From Protopterus annectens (lineage: Eukaryota > Chordata > Ceratodontiformes > Protopteridae), in assembly GCF_019279795.1 (NCBI RefSeq), contig NC_056732.1:1074929740-1074993739 (forward strand): a stretch of DNA of 64,000 nt. The letters run 5' to 3'. Below, in pieces: positions 10,404-21,290 of this stretch; position 1 is the first letter of the stretch, and every line of letters starts with the position of its first letter. A program made the position numbers and the translations under genes. The notes beneath the pieces are model-generated. The model was given only the letters and a program-made list of their open reading frames with translations, did not search any database and had not been told where the DNA came from.

Positions 10404-12107
10404 ATGTCAGAAAAAGTTAACAATTGTCTCACCTGTGAAAAGCAAATACCACACCGAGATTTCCATCCTTACTGCGTCACCTGTTTAGGCCCAGACCATG
10501 ACGTACCTCGCTGTCAGTTTTGTGCTTTGTTCAATGCCCGAACTATTCATCATCGGGCCTTTATTGTAGCTAAATACTTTCGTTCTTGATCTCTGTATTC
10601 TGAAGTGGCTTCGGTAAGCAATCCGACTACCGATCTCCTGAAAAAATGTAAGGATAAAGACAGAGAGAGACCGCACAGGTCCAAAACTGCCGACAATGCT
10701 TCCATTAAGCTAGTCACCAGTTTGCCGGTACTTAGTGAGGCGCCTTTGCAGCCCCTGATGCCCGCTTCATTGGATTCACAGGCCGCTACCGAGACCGGTT
10801 CGGAGTACGGTATGCCACGAGACTCTTCTTTGACTATGGAACCTGCGGATGTCTCTACTTTGGATGGGCACAGAGCCAGTGTGCAGGCACTGGTTTCTGA
10901 GGAAGTTCTTCACATTACCAATATTCGACACAAACAGACAACTTCTTTCGCATCTTCAGTTCTCTCTAAAACTACTGAGTTTCTAAGGCCAAGAATACGA
11001 GCTACGCCTAAAAAAACGATGACCCAAACTCAAGTGCCTGCTTCCTTGCCACAATCACAAATGCTTAAAATGGCAGAAGACCTGATCATGCTGATTAGGG
11101 GAAGCCATCCTTCCCTTGCTAAAAGAAAAAGAGACCTGTCCCCAGCAGCTTTGACTGACCAAGAGTCCGATGACTCTGAGGTTTCAGAATATGAAGACAT
11201 GCCTTTATCTGCCTATGACGATTCTGATGCAGAGGAATCCATTCTTTCTTCTTCCCCTCCAGAGGATTTTTCTTTTGGTGAAACCCTACATACTTTGAGA
11301 GAACATTTTCACTGGGAATGCCAGGATTATCCTCGGTCATAAAAGAGACTCAGGGAATTTTTACACTTATCACAGCACAGACCCTTAGGTATCACTCCTG
11401 TTTAGGATGTTGTGGATTATGCCTTCATGGAATCCAGTCTAATGCCTGATACTTTACCCCCTGTTTCAAGGGAACTAGACAGGTACCACAGAGTCCCTAA
11501 CTCTCACAAATTTATTTTCAGAAATCCTACTGCTGACCCAGAGGTCATCTCCCAAGGGCCTAAAGGAATAAAAGCAACTACAGCTAAGAATCCCATCCCT
11601 TTGGACATGGATTCCAGAGCTTTAGACAGATGGGCTAAGAAAGTATATACCTCTGCAAGTCTCGCCATTAGAGCATTGAATTGTCAGTTCCACATGCTGA
11701 AATACCAGCAACATACTATGGAACTTATTAAGCAAAAATTATCAGCAAATAAAGATTTACAGGAGCTTATGCATTCTGCAAGCCAAGTCAGCAAACATAC
11801 TCTGCAATGTGGGTTTGATGCCCTAGAAGCATCTTGCAGAGCAGCAGTCACAGGTTCTGTACTTAGAAGGCATGCTTGGCTTAAGGAGCTGAACTTGCCA
11901 GACCATGTCAAATCAAAATTACTGGATGGTCCTTTGAACAAGAGCAATCTGTTTGGCACCAAAGCAGAAGAGGTTCTAAAAAAGATGGAAGAAAAGGCTA
12001 AGTCTATGCAGACAGTCAAAGATTTTTTGCAAGTGCAGCCTCCAAGATTCAGTAGGCATCGCCCCTCGAAGCATTGGTTCTTTCCAGCCCTCTCAAGGCC
12101 ATCTTAA
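10404..12107 (+). pseudogene. DIRS-A ORF1 (gag-like)
   Basis: A single reading frame from ATG 10404 to 12107 (about 567 codons) is interrupted by in-frame stops at 10587-10589, 11340-11342 and 11403-11405. The N-terminus has a cysteine/histidine array: C8-x2-C11, C24-x2-C27, H32 and C37-x2-C40. This is the zinc-binding-like pattern seen at the start of DIRS ORF1 proteins. The middle is Ser/Thr- and acid-rich. The C-terminal third is helical and Lys/Leu-rich, ending before a proline-rich tail. The product is expected to package element RNA. The ATG is chosen because the Cys array starts directly after it and DIRS-B has a similar MSE- start. Confidence 0.82.
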
Positions 12108-12335
12108 ACTAGACCCAGGGGAAACAACCCCCCCAAGATTACAGTCTCAGGGTATGCAGAGATCTAAGCAATGGAGTACCTCCACTTCTAAAACAGGGAG
12201 TGCTAAGCCACCCCCTTGCAGAAAGAATTTACAATGACTTCTCAACTCCTCTCTTCACCTCTGCCCAGTTGCTCATGCCCCTAGGAGGAAACTTGCCCAC
12301 CATGCAAAAAACTGGACCTCCATCACCAACGATCG

Positions 12336-13230
12336 ATGTGTCCTCAACATAGTATCCCAGGGGTACAAATTTTACTTCCACACACTGCCAACCCCAAAAA
12401 GGTTGCTAGGCCTTCCACCAAACCAGTTGACAGAGGCACAAAACTAAGTTCAATCCCTGCTCTCCATAAGGGCAATTCAGCCTGTTTCTGCAGAACAGAT
12501 AGGCCAAGGTTTTTATTCCAGACTTTTCCTGGTACCTAGAAAAGAGGGCACCTGGTGCCCAATCTTAGACCTTTCCATTCTAAACACATTCTTGGTAGTA
12601 CCAAAATTCAAAATGCTCACCCTACAGTAGCTTCACCCTATGCTGTCAAAAGATGCCTCATGCAGGAAATATCTACGTTTCAGGGCATGATCTATGCATT
12701 ATCAGTTCTCTGCACTTCCCTTTGGCTTATCCACTGCTCCCAGAGACTTCACAAAATGCCTGGCTCCAGCCATTGCCTATTGCAGACAGAGACAGATTCA
12801 AATTTACCCTTACTTGGACAATTGCCTGATTCAGGGCAGACAGTCAAGAAAAGCTGTTGCAGCACCTGACATTTGTAAAGGACCTTCTAACCTCCCTGGG
12901 GTACACTGTCAATGAAAATAAATCAAAACTAGTCTCCAGTCAAAAAATTGTATTCCTGGGAGCAGGCTTGGACACAGCATCTCAGATGGCACTCCTTACT
13001 CAAGAAAAACAAGCCTATCTGACAGGCTACTTCACTCAAATGGCCACCAGAACCCAGCTATCCACAAGTAAAATCCTGCAGGATCTGGGGTTCATGGCCT
13101 CCTGCATTCTACTAATTCCATATGCCAGACTGCATATGAGGAAACTTCAGTGGTACTTAAAAAATTCTTTGGTGCCAACATTCTCAGGACCTGGAAACTA
13201 TAATACCTATCATACCTTGTCTCAGGACAG
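12336..13230 (+). pseudogene. DIRS-A reverse transcriptase
   Basis: RT palm motifs are visible but spread over three frames. They include a LVPRKEGTW-like fingers motif (about 12525-12555), LPFGLSTAPRDFTKCL (about 12717-12764) and the catalytic box. That box reads YLDN at 12811-12822 instead of YLDD, which removes one metal-binding aspartate. The primer-grip-like segment with KSKLVSSQKIVFLGA follows in the frame of 12857-14068. Frameshifts lie around 12.6 and 12.85 kb. In an active element the enzyme would copy the genomic RNA into the DNA that becomes circular. Confidence 0.85.
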
Positions 13231-13640
13231 AGTTTATTTGGTGGGCAGCAGCATGCAACCACAACAAGGGACTTCCCTTTACACAACCCCATGCCACCCA
13301 GACCCTAACCACAGAAGCATCAGACTATGTCTGGGGTGCACATCTGGATGGCTGGTGCATTCAGGGCCACTGGAGCCCAAACCAAATTCACCTGCACATC
13401 AACCAAAAAGAGATGCTAGCTGTTCAGCACTCTCTGACAGCTTTCAGATCCCTACTCTCACCAGGGCCCCTTCTGATAAAAAACGACAACACCACAGTGA
13501 TGTGGTACATCAACAAGCAGGGGCAACCCACTCTTACCGACTGCAGGCTAGCCATGACCCTATGCAAATTCACCTGCAAGCCCAATTCCTGCCAGGCAAA
13601 CAAAACTCTCTGGCAGATGACTTAAGCAGAAATCTCCTAG
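13230..13640 (+). pseudogene. DIRS-A RNase H domain
   Basis: The region 13300-13560 reads, in two frames, as the DIRS RNase H: a TEASDYVWGAHLDGW-like first acidic block (13308-13355), then QKEMLAVQHSLTAF (13404-13445), and LIKNDNTTVMWYINKQG (13476-13526). The first aspartate position is E (T-E-A-S) instead of D. The domain directly follows the RT. It would remove RNA from RNA-DNA hybrids. A frame change near 13.4 kb breaks it. Confidence 0.78.
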
Positions 13641-14070
13641 ACCCACATGAGTGGCAATTAGACCTCTACACCTTCAACCTTCTAACCCAGAAATGGGATA
13701 CCCCAAAGGTGGACATGTTTGCCTCCCCCCTACAATCACCAGCTCACCAAATTCTGCACCTGGATACCTCACAGCAAGGCCTGGAAAGTGGATGCCCTGC
13801 CTTCCAGTGGGTAAACCTCTCAATCTTTGCATTTCCCCCTCTGCCTCTTCTTACAAAAGTGCTACTCAAGATAAGGCAGGACAAACTGAGGGCAATCCTG
13901 ATTGCCCCAGACTGGCCACACCAACATTGGTACCGACTTCTGCACAGTCTGCCACCGGTGCCACCATGGCACCTTCCTCAGATCCCAACCCTCCTCACTC
14001 AGCAGGAGGGACAGATCTTGGACCCGCAACTGCAAACCCTGAACCTTGCAGCCTGGCTTATTCCTTGAAC
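13640..14070 (+). pseudogene. DIRS-A methyltransferase-like / linker domain
   Basis: The frame of 12857-14068 covers a block placed between RNase H and recombinase. It has PKVDMFASP (about 13705-13731), a segment ending IFAFPPLPLLTKVL (about 13826-13867) and ILIAPDWPHQHWYRLL (about 13895-13942). This wording is shared by DIRS-type elements in the place where a Dam-like adenine methyltransferase is described. Here FPPL stands where a methyltransferase would have a D/NPPY motif. I assign the domain by position and pattern and am not certain that it is an active-type methyltransferase. Confidence 0.6.
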
Positions 14071-14079
14071 TCTCCTCCA

Positions 14080-15010
14080 CTGGCCAGCCTAAGCAAGCAG
14101 GTGCTGAATGTCATTCGTGAAGCCAGACGACCCAGTACTAGGAAATCCTATGCTGATAAGTGGAAAAGGTATTGTTCCTGGATTCTCTCTAAAGGAGGGG
14201 ATACAGCACAGCCCTCCTTACCTCTCGTCCTGGACTACCTAGCAGACCTACTACAAAGAAGCCTATCCTTCTCTTCCATTAAAATCCATGCCTCTGCCAT
14301 CTCTGTTCATTACAGCACTGAGCCACCTCTCTTCTCTCATCCTCTCATCAAACAGTTCCTGAGAGGGTCTAAAAACTTAAGGCCACCAAGAAGAGCCCCT
14401 ACCCCGGCTTGGGACCTTAACTTTGTGCTGGAAAAGCTCACACTACCCCCCCCCTTTGATCCTGACGCATCAGCAGAGTTGAAATTCCTCTCTTGGAAAA
14501 CAGCCTTGCTTCTGGCCATCACCTCAGCTAGAAGAGTGTCTAAGCTACAAGCACTTATGGCTGTGGAACCCTTCATTACTTTTCATGCTTGCAGGGTCTC
14601 CCTCAGGACTAACCCTTCATTTATGCCCAAAGTGGTATCCAGTGTGGCTCTCAACCAGTCTATCCATTTGCCCACCTTCTTCCCTAATCCTCAAAATAAT
14701 GGGAAAAGGATCCTGCACTCTTTAGACATGCACAGACAGCTCAGATTCTACCTTGATAGGACTAAGCCATTCAGGAAATCTGACCAGTTACTAGTCAGCT
14801 TTGCACCAGGGGCAGAGGGGAAGGCCATATCAAAACAAACCATCTCCTAATTACAAACACCATGGGAAACGACCCCCTCAGGGGGTCAGAACGCATTCCA
14901 CTAGGGCAACTTCTACCTCCACAGCATTCCTCAGGGGAGTCCCTACCAGGGACATTCTGGAAGCTGCTACCTGGAGTTCTGTTCACACCTTCACCAAGCA
15001 TTACCACCTG
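14080..15010 (+). pseudogene. DIRS-A tyrosine recombinase
   Basis: This is the YR that integrates DIRS circles. The SAM-like N-terminal part starts around codons for SKQVLNVIREARRPSTRKSY (about 14092). The catalytic core has SARRVSKLQAL with the box I arginine at 14533-14535; the E usually found in RxSEL is K here. After a frameshift at about 14850-14880, the H-x-x-R box is HSTR (His 14894-14896, Arg 14903-14905). The nucleophile tyrosine is TAC at 15002-15004 in a KHYHL context. All catalytic residues can thus be located, but in two frames. The recombinase explains the lack of a target-site duplication. Confidence 0.88.
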
Positions 15011-15109
15011 CCTATCTTTTCCAAATGGGGCGGCCTTTGCAACAGCAGTCCTGCAGGGCATACTAGTCAGCCCCAACTCTTCTTGACTGCCTCAACCCAT
15101 TTTTTAGCT

Positions 15110-15230
15110 TTGGGAATCAACCCAAGTGTGATGACTGCAGCAGTGAAACACGAAGAACATAGTACAGTTATGTACATTTACCATAAATGTAGATGTTCGA
15201 GTGTATTCACTGTTGCAGACCTGGTTTCCC
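15110..15230 (+). repeat. DIRS-A internal complementary region
   Basis: Positions about 15117-15160 are the reverse complement of the extreme left end (9437 onward). Positions 15161 to about 15225 are the reverse complement of the extreme right end (to 15577). The meeting point, GAACAT then AGTACAGTT, is the complement of the two element ends joined head to tail. In DIRS1 this region templates completion and circularisation of the cDNA. Confidence 0.92.
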
Positions 15231-15359
15231 ACCCTCCAGTCCCCTTGTCTCTCTCTATCTCTCTTACTCACCCCTTACTGGGCTGTTGGTATTTACATTT
15301 TGCTGGTGGTGTTTTTTCCACCGTAACTTAGCTCCTATTTTGGGGGATGCTCATATTTG

Positions 15360-15577
15360 GGGCAAGAAAAACTGATGTAATGGCGTTGGCTGCCTGTTTT
15401 TATACCCCTGACAACCTGACGTCAGTCCTGAAGTGACAGCAACCGACGCAGAAATACTAGGTCTCTGGTATTCGAGCCGACTGAGGGCTACCTGCAGGCA
15501 GATAACCCAAGTGTGATGACTGCAACAGTGAATACACTCAAACATGTACATTTATGGTAAGTATACACAACTGTACT
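15360..15577 (+). repeat. DIRS-A right inverted terminal repeat
   Basis: Inverted copy of 9437-9625 plus an extension (TACATTTATGGTAAGTATAC to AACTGTACT) absent from the left end. The extension is matched by its complement in the internal region. Confidence 0.92.
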
Positions 15578-15995
15578 TTCACACTACTTCACAGAGAACC
15601 TTACAAAGAGTTATCCCCCAGCCTGCGAAGGCCAGAGCATACTGTTGTTTAAGCTGGCTTCCACAGATACCTTGCACAATTCATTAATTTTTTAAAACTA
15701 GACTCAAACATAATATAACATCCCTTAACTCCGTCAGCACATACTTTGCCTTCAATTATCTGCCAGTACACTATAATTTTGATAATAGGGAGAATGCAGT
15801 TGTAAGACACTTGAGAATATAAGGCTACTTATATGAAAATATATCTTGCATAATTACGCATCTGTTGTTCTGTTTTTCAGATTTCCTTTCACATAAACTT
15901 ATCATAAACATTTTATGTGATTCATTTGTGAAGAAATTACAAGTTAATATGTATTTAGTGAAGAATAAACATGAGACATAATATTTTCCATAACA
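15578..15995 (-). repeat. 3' LTR of the endogenous retrovirus, right piece (U3 side)
   Basis: Continues the alignment with the LTR at 53483-54243 (TTCACAGAGAACCTTA, AAGACACTTGAGAATATAAG, AAGAATAAACATGAGACA). Read on the minus strand it begins TGTTATGG, a standard TG start, directly next to a polypurine tract. It is interrupted from its other half by DIRS-A. Confidence 0.9.
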
Positions 15996-16010
15996 CTCCT
16001 CCCCATTTGA
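15996..16010 (-). promoter_or_regulatory. Polypurine tract (plus-strand primer site)
   Basis: On the minus strand the bases just before the LTR read AAATGGGGAGGAG followed by TGTTATGG. A purine run ending right at a TG LTR start is the plus-strand primer of retroviral reverse transcription. It fixes both the LTR border at 15995/15996 and the minus-strand orientation of the provirus. Confidence 0.85.
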
Positions 16011-16039
16011 TAGTATAAGTGTCATATAACACGCACAGT

Positions 16040-16770
16040 TATACTTTCATACTTCTTAATTTGATAAAGTATGCTTCTGCATCATAATATTCATAATCTA
16101 CAGGGATATGACTTTCATTTACTTTAAGTTCATTATCAGTTACTTTTACAAGTGACATTGCTTGTGCTGGTGATGTGGAGCCTTTTATAATCACTGCTTT
16201 TAGAACAGAAAATATTAAAACAATTTAAAGAATAATACCAATTATTGTAATGATACCTTGTAATATACTGGTTCCTAGATTACAAAATGACTGCCCAGTC
16301 ATCCAAAATGCATCCATTGTTTAGCTGCACTATCCAGGTCTTTGGTGCTTTGCTGCATGAATTTGGCCAACTTTTCTTGTTCATCATGATAGTCACTAAT
16401 AAAGGAACAGCAACGACTTCCTATGAGGGCACATGACCCCTCCCTTGGCAGCTAGAATTATGTTGAGTGCCAGCGAATTTTGTAGTACCACAACTCGAAT
16501 TTTAGTCATTTTTTGATTTGCCATCCTGATGTGATGTGAAGTGTGGTTTGCTACCTCCTGAAGAACTTGACCAAGCATGATGATTTCGAGTATTGTTCTT
16601 TGCACTCCATATACAGGAGCAAAGACTGAAAATACTTGCTCTGCCTGATGAATTGCCTGTTTATTTCTCAGTCTTCCTGCTGGAGGGTTTTCAAAATGTT
16701 GAACAGCAGGGGTGATACAGCCACAAAACAACATCCAGACCAGTTTGTAGGCAACCAGAGGTAGGCACAA
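16040..16770 (-). pseudogene. env: ERV env, transmembrane subunit remnant
   Basis: The minus-strand frame 16396-16770 carries part of the ectodomain of a class I retroviral transmembrane protein. It has a heptad-rich segment and then a LQNSLALNIILAAKGG motif, which is the conserved region of gamma-type TM proteins. The Cys cluster expected after it is partly lost. Further down (about 16150-16280) lies a hydrophobic stretch that would be the membrane anchor, followed by a short polar tail ending near 16040. At least one stop falls in the anchor region. It lies next to the polypurine tract, as env should. The copy is clearly non-functional. Confidence 0.75.
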
Positions 16771-16821
16771 TCACCGCAAATGTAGTAACGATTCTCTATA
16801 ATGCCCATGCCATGCCCCCAG

Positions 16822-17160
16822 TCATAGTTCTTCAAGTATAAAGTTCAATACACTTTCATATCTAGAATCATTGCATCTGCTGGTTCCCACTGGTACAGTT
16901 CCATTGCTGGCATAACATGTGTCACCACGACTTGCTGCAAGCTGGAGAGACACAACCTTTGAAAAGTCAGTCACATTGAGCCATGTTAAGTTTATATCAC
17001 TAAGTTCCTTTCCTGTGTTGTCCATTACCTTACTTGGATAGAAGGAAGTTTCTTTGCTCACCAGTGGGAGTGGGGAGCCTTGAGCAGCCTACCTGTCCTT
17101 GGGGGAAGTGACCTCAGCACAAGAAGCTGTAGTAATTGGTTGTTTGGGACAATTCCTAGC
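16822..17160 (-). pseudogene. env: ERV env, surface subunit C-terminal remnant
   Basis: The minus-strand frame 16822-17061 contains two cysteines and several N-x-S/T glycosylation-like sites (for example NLTWLNVTDF). The sequence up to about 17160 continues the same protein after a stop. It follows the surface-subunit piece at 21.4-21.74 kb and precedes the TM piece, so it is the C-terminal part of SU. CR1-A separates it from the rest of SU. I see no clear furin-type cleavage site. Confidence 0.65.
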
Positions 17161-17501
17161 TCTTTTGTAGTTCACTGCTTAAAATCCGCCTTTGCACGGC
17201 TTTTATGTCGCATAGCTTAGCGCCGGTTAAACAAGGTTAAACTTAGTTAAACAAGGTTAAACTTTTTCTGGCTCCGCCAAGTCTGCTCTTCAATTTTTCT
17301 CTTAGAACTGTTCTACTTGCAATCTAAACAGCCTATACTCTATCTGAAAAGCTCAGCACTTGCTCCTAAAGCATTTTTATACAGGTAAAGCACTCTTAAA
17401 CAAAAGAAAGTACTTCATTCACCTAAATTCTGTTGAGTACACATCTCCCTATAGGTCCTTTCTGACTCAGTTACACAGCAATCTTTTTCACTATTTCTAG
17501 C

Positions 17502-18470
17502 ATGTCGAAGGGTCAGTTGCTGGCGTCCTCTCCTGTTCAGCTGGTGAATCTGGGAATCTTGAGGCAATGTTACAATTGCCTCATGTACACAGACAACCCT
17601 CTCCTCCTCCCAACAAATACAAATATATGCGAGAGATGCAACTATATAGCCAAACTGGAGGCTGAGCTCTCTCAATTCAGTACTGGCAAGACCAGTCAGG
17701 AGGAGAAGGTAACCATGCACACCACAAACCCAGTCTCACATAGAACTATCACAACAGCAAACCAAACACATAAACACACAAAAACATACTGAGGCGCTGA
17801 TTAAAAATCTACCAAAACAACAGAGGCCTCCAAAGCAGACACCCAAGCAACCACCACCTCAAGACATAGCACATGCAACACATAGTTCACAAAGTCAGTG
17901 TGCTAAACAGTCACAGCCCTTAAGGCCAAACAACATGCCAGACACACTTGTAATAGGTGACTCCATAGTCAGACACACTGACGTCCGCTCACCAGACTAA
18001 ACAAGGAAAAGGTCACAGTAAGCTGCCTGTCGGGAGCTAGAATCCGCCACATAACACAAGCACTCAGGTCACTCCACAGCAAGTACAAATATGACTCAGT
18101 CATTGTACATGCCGGTGTGAACGACCTGAGACGTACCTCCCTGGACTACATGAAAAGAGACATAGAGGAGCTCTCTGATTATGTAGCCCAGGCCGGTATG
18201 ACCCTGACCCTAAGCAGCATCTTACCCTCACCAAGAATGATGCCACAGTACAAAGACAAAATGATCAGTTTTAACAATTGGCTTAATTACTGGTGTCATT
18301 CTAAGGGGATCCAATGTCTGTCTGCTTGGGATGACATGCTTGACAAGCCACGCTGCTTCAAGGGATGGCTTGCACCTGTCACCCTGGGCTTACGGATATG
18401 GGCCAGGGCTCTTGCCACCCCCATAGTGCCTTTTTTAGGCAAGGCTCAAATGCCAAACCTACCTCCCTAG
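17502..18470 (+). pseudogene. CR1-A ORF1 (zinc-finger-like plus SGNH esterase)
   Basis: ORF1 starts with ATG 17502 (MSKGQLLASS), the same start as in CR1-F. The N-terminus has C-x2-C (QCYNC) and a second C-x2-C (CERC) about 17 residues on. A short helical segment (YIAKLEAEL) follows, the pattern of a Cys4 zinc-binding module. A stop at 17790-17792 and a missing base near 17995 break the frame. The second domain has TLVIGDSIVRH (GDS, catalytic Ser block I), VNDLR (block III) and, at the end, a damaged version of the DGLHLSP block seen in CR1-B. These are SGNH-hydrolase signatures known in CR1 ORF1 proteins. Its role in transposition is thought to be RNA or membrane association. Confidence 0.85.
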
Positions 18471-18498
18471 AAAACACAAGTGGAAAAAACTAAGGGTA

Positions 18499-19206
18499 AT
18501 GCTGCTCAATGCCAGAAGTCTAAACCTCAAGATGCACGCCCTCGAAGCCCTCCTCAGTATGGAGAACATCGATGTCTGTGCGGTGACTGAAACCTGGTTC
18601 AAGGCTCCTGAGAGCACCCCAGCACTATCAGGTTTTACCTCATATCATGCTTTCCGGCCCCAAAACTTGGACCGAACCACAAAAGGAGGGGGAGTATCCA
18701 TTTTCATCAAAGATACCCACACCTCCAGGTTAGTGGCAACGCATGAAGCATCAGAGACTATCCAGGTGCAACTAACCATAGGCAAAACTGCCTTACAGTT
18801 TGTAGCATGCTACAGACCACCCTCTCAAACTCAGGAACCCCACACAGCCTTCCTGAAGACACTGGAGAGTATGAATGTCTCTCCAAATACCATCATTTTG
18901 GGAGACTTCAACTACCCAAACATAGACTGGGAACATTACTCAAGCCCCAACACCCTAGCCCAAAGGTTCCTAGAATTCATAAACTCAAATGCAATGGAAC
19001 AACTAGTCACCATTCCCACAAGAGGAGACAATATACTAGACCTGATCATCACAAACATGGGGACAAAATGCTCCACACCGGAAGAATATCCCTCTTTGGT
19101 AAGATCAGACCATAAATTAATCTCACTGGAAATCCACATCCCGCCCCACCCCTGCACAAAAGACCACAGTGAAGAACTTCTCAAAAGCAAACTTCACACT
19201 TCTTAA
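18499..19206 (+). pseudogene. CR1-A ORF2 endonuclease domain
   Basis: ATG 18499 (MLLNARSLNLK) is a plausible start of ORF2, 28 bases after the ORF1 stop. The 235-codon stretch is a complete apurinic-type endonuclease: NARSL (N block), VTETWF (catalytic E), GDFNYP (about 18901-18918), and SDHKLISLEIH with the catalytic SDH at 19104-19112. This enzyme nicks the target to prime reverse transcription. The frame shifts after 19180, where DHSEELLKSKLHTS and a stop appear; the family continues in another frame. Confidence 0.88.
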
Positions 19207-19751
19207 GACTGAAGTGGTATCCTTCAAGGCCCCTGGGCCAGTGGAAACCACAACCCACACTGCTGAATCCTTTGCAAATGCCTTCTATGGGCACCTTCAA
19301 GAATGCATGGATCATGCAATCCCAAATAAAACCAAGACCCATTCCCCAAAGGCAGGCCGGTCTGGTGGACCCCAGCCATAAACAAACTTTACAACAGGAG
19401 GAGGAAGCTACTACATGACAGAGCAAAATCCCTAAAAGGGAAGGCGTCTCTGATCAGTACTAGCAAAAAACTATGATCACTCATAAAATCATCCAAGGCC
19501 AACTTTGAGAGAAAAATTGCAAAAGACACAAAAGACAATCACAAGGCCTTCTTTAACTATGTTAGAAACCTGGGTGGAAACTCCCAGATATGCTCAGAGT
19601 TAGTCCAAAATGACACAAAATACACCAAACCCACTGACATTGCCAACATTCTGGCAGACAGGTTCAGTGCAAATTTCTCCTCCCCCTCCCCCCCAAAAGG
19701 AGAAAAACTATCCCAGCAGAGTGTAGCCTCCCTAACATCTCAGATGCCCAG

Positions 19752-21290
19752 GTGAGAGCCGCCCTCTCTAAAGCTAAAAACACAGCATCAATGGGACCGG
19801 ATGGTGTCCCAGGCTGTGTGCTACATGAACTCCAAGAGGAACTAAACCCACACATAAGGCTGCTGTTTAATCTTAGCCTTACTACAGGATACATACCCAA
19901 AGAGTGGCGTACGGCAACAGTGGTCCCACTTCACAAAGGCGGTGCTTCTACGGGCCCTGGAAATTACCGCCCCATAAGCTTGACGAGCCTGGTCTGCAAA
20001 GCTATGGAGAGGATCATTATGGAACTCATAAACAAAGACATTGGGGACCTACAGACATTGGATCCTACCCAATTTGGCTTTGTCAAGGGCAGATCCTGCC
20101 TTTTGAACTTGGTCGACTTTTTTGAAACAGTCTCTAAGGCCATTGATGAGGGTAAGGCAGTTCACACAGCCTACCTTGACCTTGCAAAAGCCTTTGACAC
20201 AATACCCCACTCGGGCATCATAGACAAACTCACCAGCTTAAATGTAAACCCATATGTCACAAGATGGGTTGCAAACTGGCTCAAGGACAGAACCCACAGG
20301 GTCAGAGTTGCTGGAGCTATGTCAGACTCTAAGCCAGTCACAAGTGGTGTCCCACAGGGCTCAGTCCTGGGACCCCTCTTGTTCGGCATTTATTTTTCCG
20401 AGGTACAGGCTAACATAGGAGGATTGTGGCTGACAAAGTTCGCAGATGACTGCAAACTGGGTGCCATAATTGATACTCCAGCGGACACAAACATCCTTCA
20501 GAGAGGCCTCATAGAAATGGATAATTGGTGCCAGAGCCATGGCCTTAAGCTGAACGCCAGAAAATGTATAGTCATACCCTTTGGGAAAAACAAGGTACCG
20601 ACAAATTACCACATAGGCTGTAATCCATTAAGTATGGAAGATGTAATCAGGGACCTAGGGACCCAGGTTGACAGTAACCTCTCATTTGACACTCACATTG
20701 CCAAAGTGGTTAGGAAGACCTTCTATATTGCCCACCTTATCATGAAGGGTTTCACATCTAGATCAAGAGAGGTCATTGTGCCCCTGTACTCTTCTCTTAT
20801 CAGGCCAATGATTGAGTACAATGCCCCATTTGGGATGTATCTCACCCGACACCTGCAGCAGTTGGAAAGACCCCAAAAGTTCCTCACCAAGAGGATAAAG
20901 GGTCTTAAACATATGCCATATGCCGCCCGACTGAAAAAACTCCAGCTCTATTCAGTCACATACCGCCTACTCAGAGGTGATCTGTGCCTGACGTACAAGG
21001 CCATGTCCAATCCTGAATTAATGGACATGCTCCACCTCAGAAAATCCAAATCCATCAGAGCCATGAGAACAAGTGACTTAAACCTCAACACAGAAATAAA
21101 TAGGACGTGCTGGAGGGACAGATTCATAACCCAGAAGCTCCCTACACTCTGGAACAGAATCCCAGTCCATGTTAGGCAGAGCCCCTCACTGACTCTATTC
21201 AAGAGAAATCTCGACGAATGGATGGGAGATCGTAGGTTTACCCCGGGGGTCATCTCTGTGTCACTACTAGACAGAGGCATAGTAAACTAA
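19752..21290 (+). CDS. CR1-A ORF2 reverse transcriptase (512 codons open)
   Basis: This is the longest intact RT segment of the younger copies. The ATG at 19752 is internal; the real ORF2 start is upstream at 18499, separated by a stop near 19476 and frame changes. Motifs in order are GPDGVPGCVLHEL, PLHKGG...NYRPISLTSL, FGFVKGRSCLLNLVDFF, AYLDLAKAFDTIPHSGI, GVPQGSVLGPLLFGIYF and the catalytic KFADDCKLG (FADD at 20439-20450). Thumb and C-terminal regions follow, ending WMGDRRFTPG and a stop at 21288-21290. All catalytic aspartates are present, so only the upstream breaks make it inactive. Confidence 0.9.
   Translation: MRAALSKAKNTASMGPDGVPGCVLHELQEELNPHIRLLFNLSLTTGYIPKEWRTATVVPLHKGGASTGPGNYRPISLTSLVCKAMERIIMELINKDIGDLQTLDPTQFGFVKGRSCLLNLVDFFETVSKAIDEGKAVHTAYLDLAKAFDTIPHSGIIDKLTSLNVNPYVTRWVANWLKDRTHRVRVAGAMSDSKPVTSGVPQGSVLGPLLFGIYFSEVQANIGGLWLTKFADDCKLGAIIDTPADTNILQRGLIEMDNWCQSHGLKLNARKCIVIPFGKNKVPTNYHIGCNPLSMEDVIRDLGTQVDSNLSFDTHIAKVVRKTFYIAHLIMKGFTSRSREVIVPLYSSLIRPMIEYNAPFGMYLTRHLQQLERPQKFLTKRIKGLKHMPYAARLKKLQLYSVTYRLLRGDLCLTYKAMSNPELMDMLHLRKSKSIRAMRTSDLNLNTEINRTCWRDRFITQKLPTLWNRIPVHVRQSPSLTLFKRNLDEWMGDRRFTPGVISVSLLDRGIVN

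Larger units (their letters stand above)
9437..15577 (+). mobile_element. DIRS-A: DIRS-type tyrosine-recombinase retrotransposon
   Basis: This is a 6.1-kb DIRS element (5.5 kb without the CR1 fragment at 9690-10346). The inverted terminal repeats are 9437-9625 and about 15360-15577; the right one is about 30 bases longer, as known for DIRS1. An internal complementary region at about 15115-15225 carries the complements of both ends joined together. Gene order is gag-like ORF1, RT-RNase H, a methyltransferase-like region, then tyrosine recombinase. There is no target-site duplication, as expected for recombinase-mediated insertion. It sits in the retroviral 3' LTR. The ORFs carry several stops, at least one frameshift and a mutated RT box, so this copy is dead. 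Confidence 0.95.
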
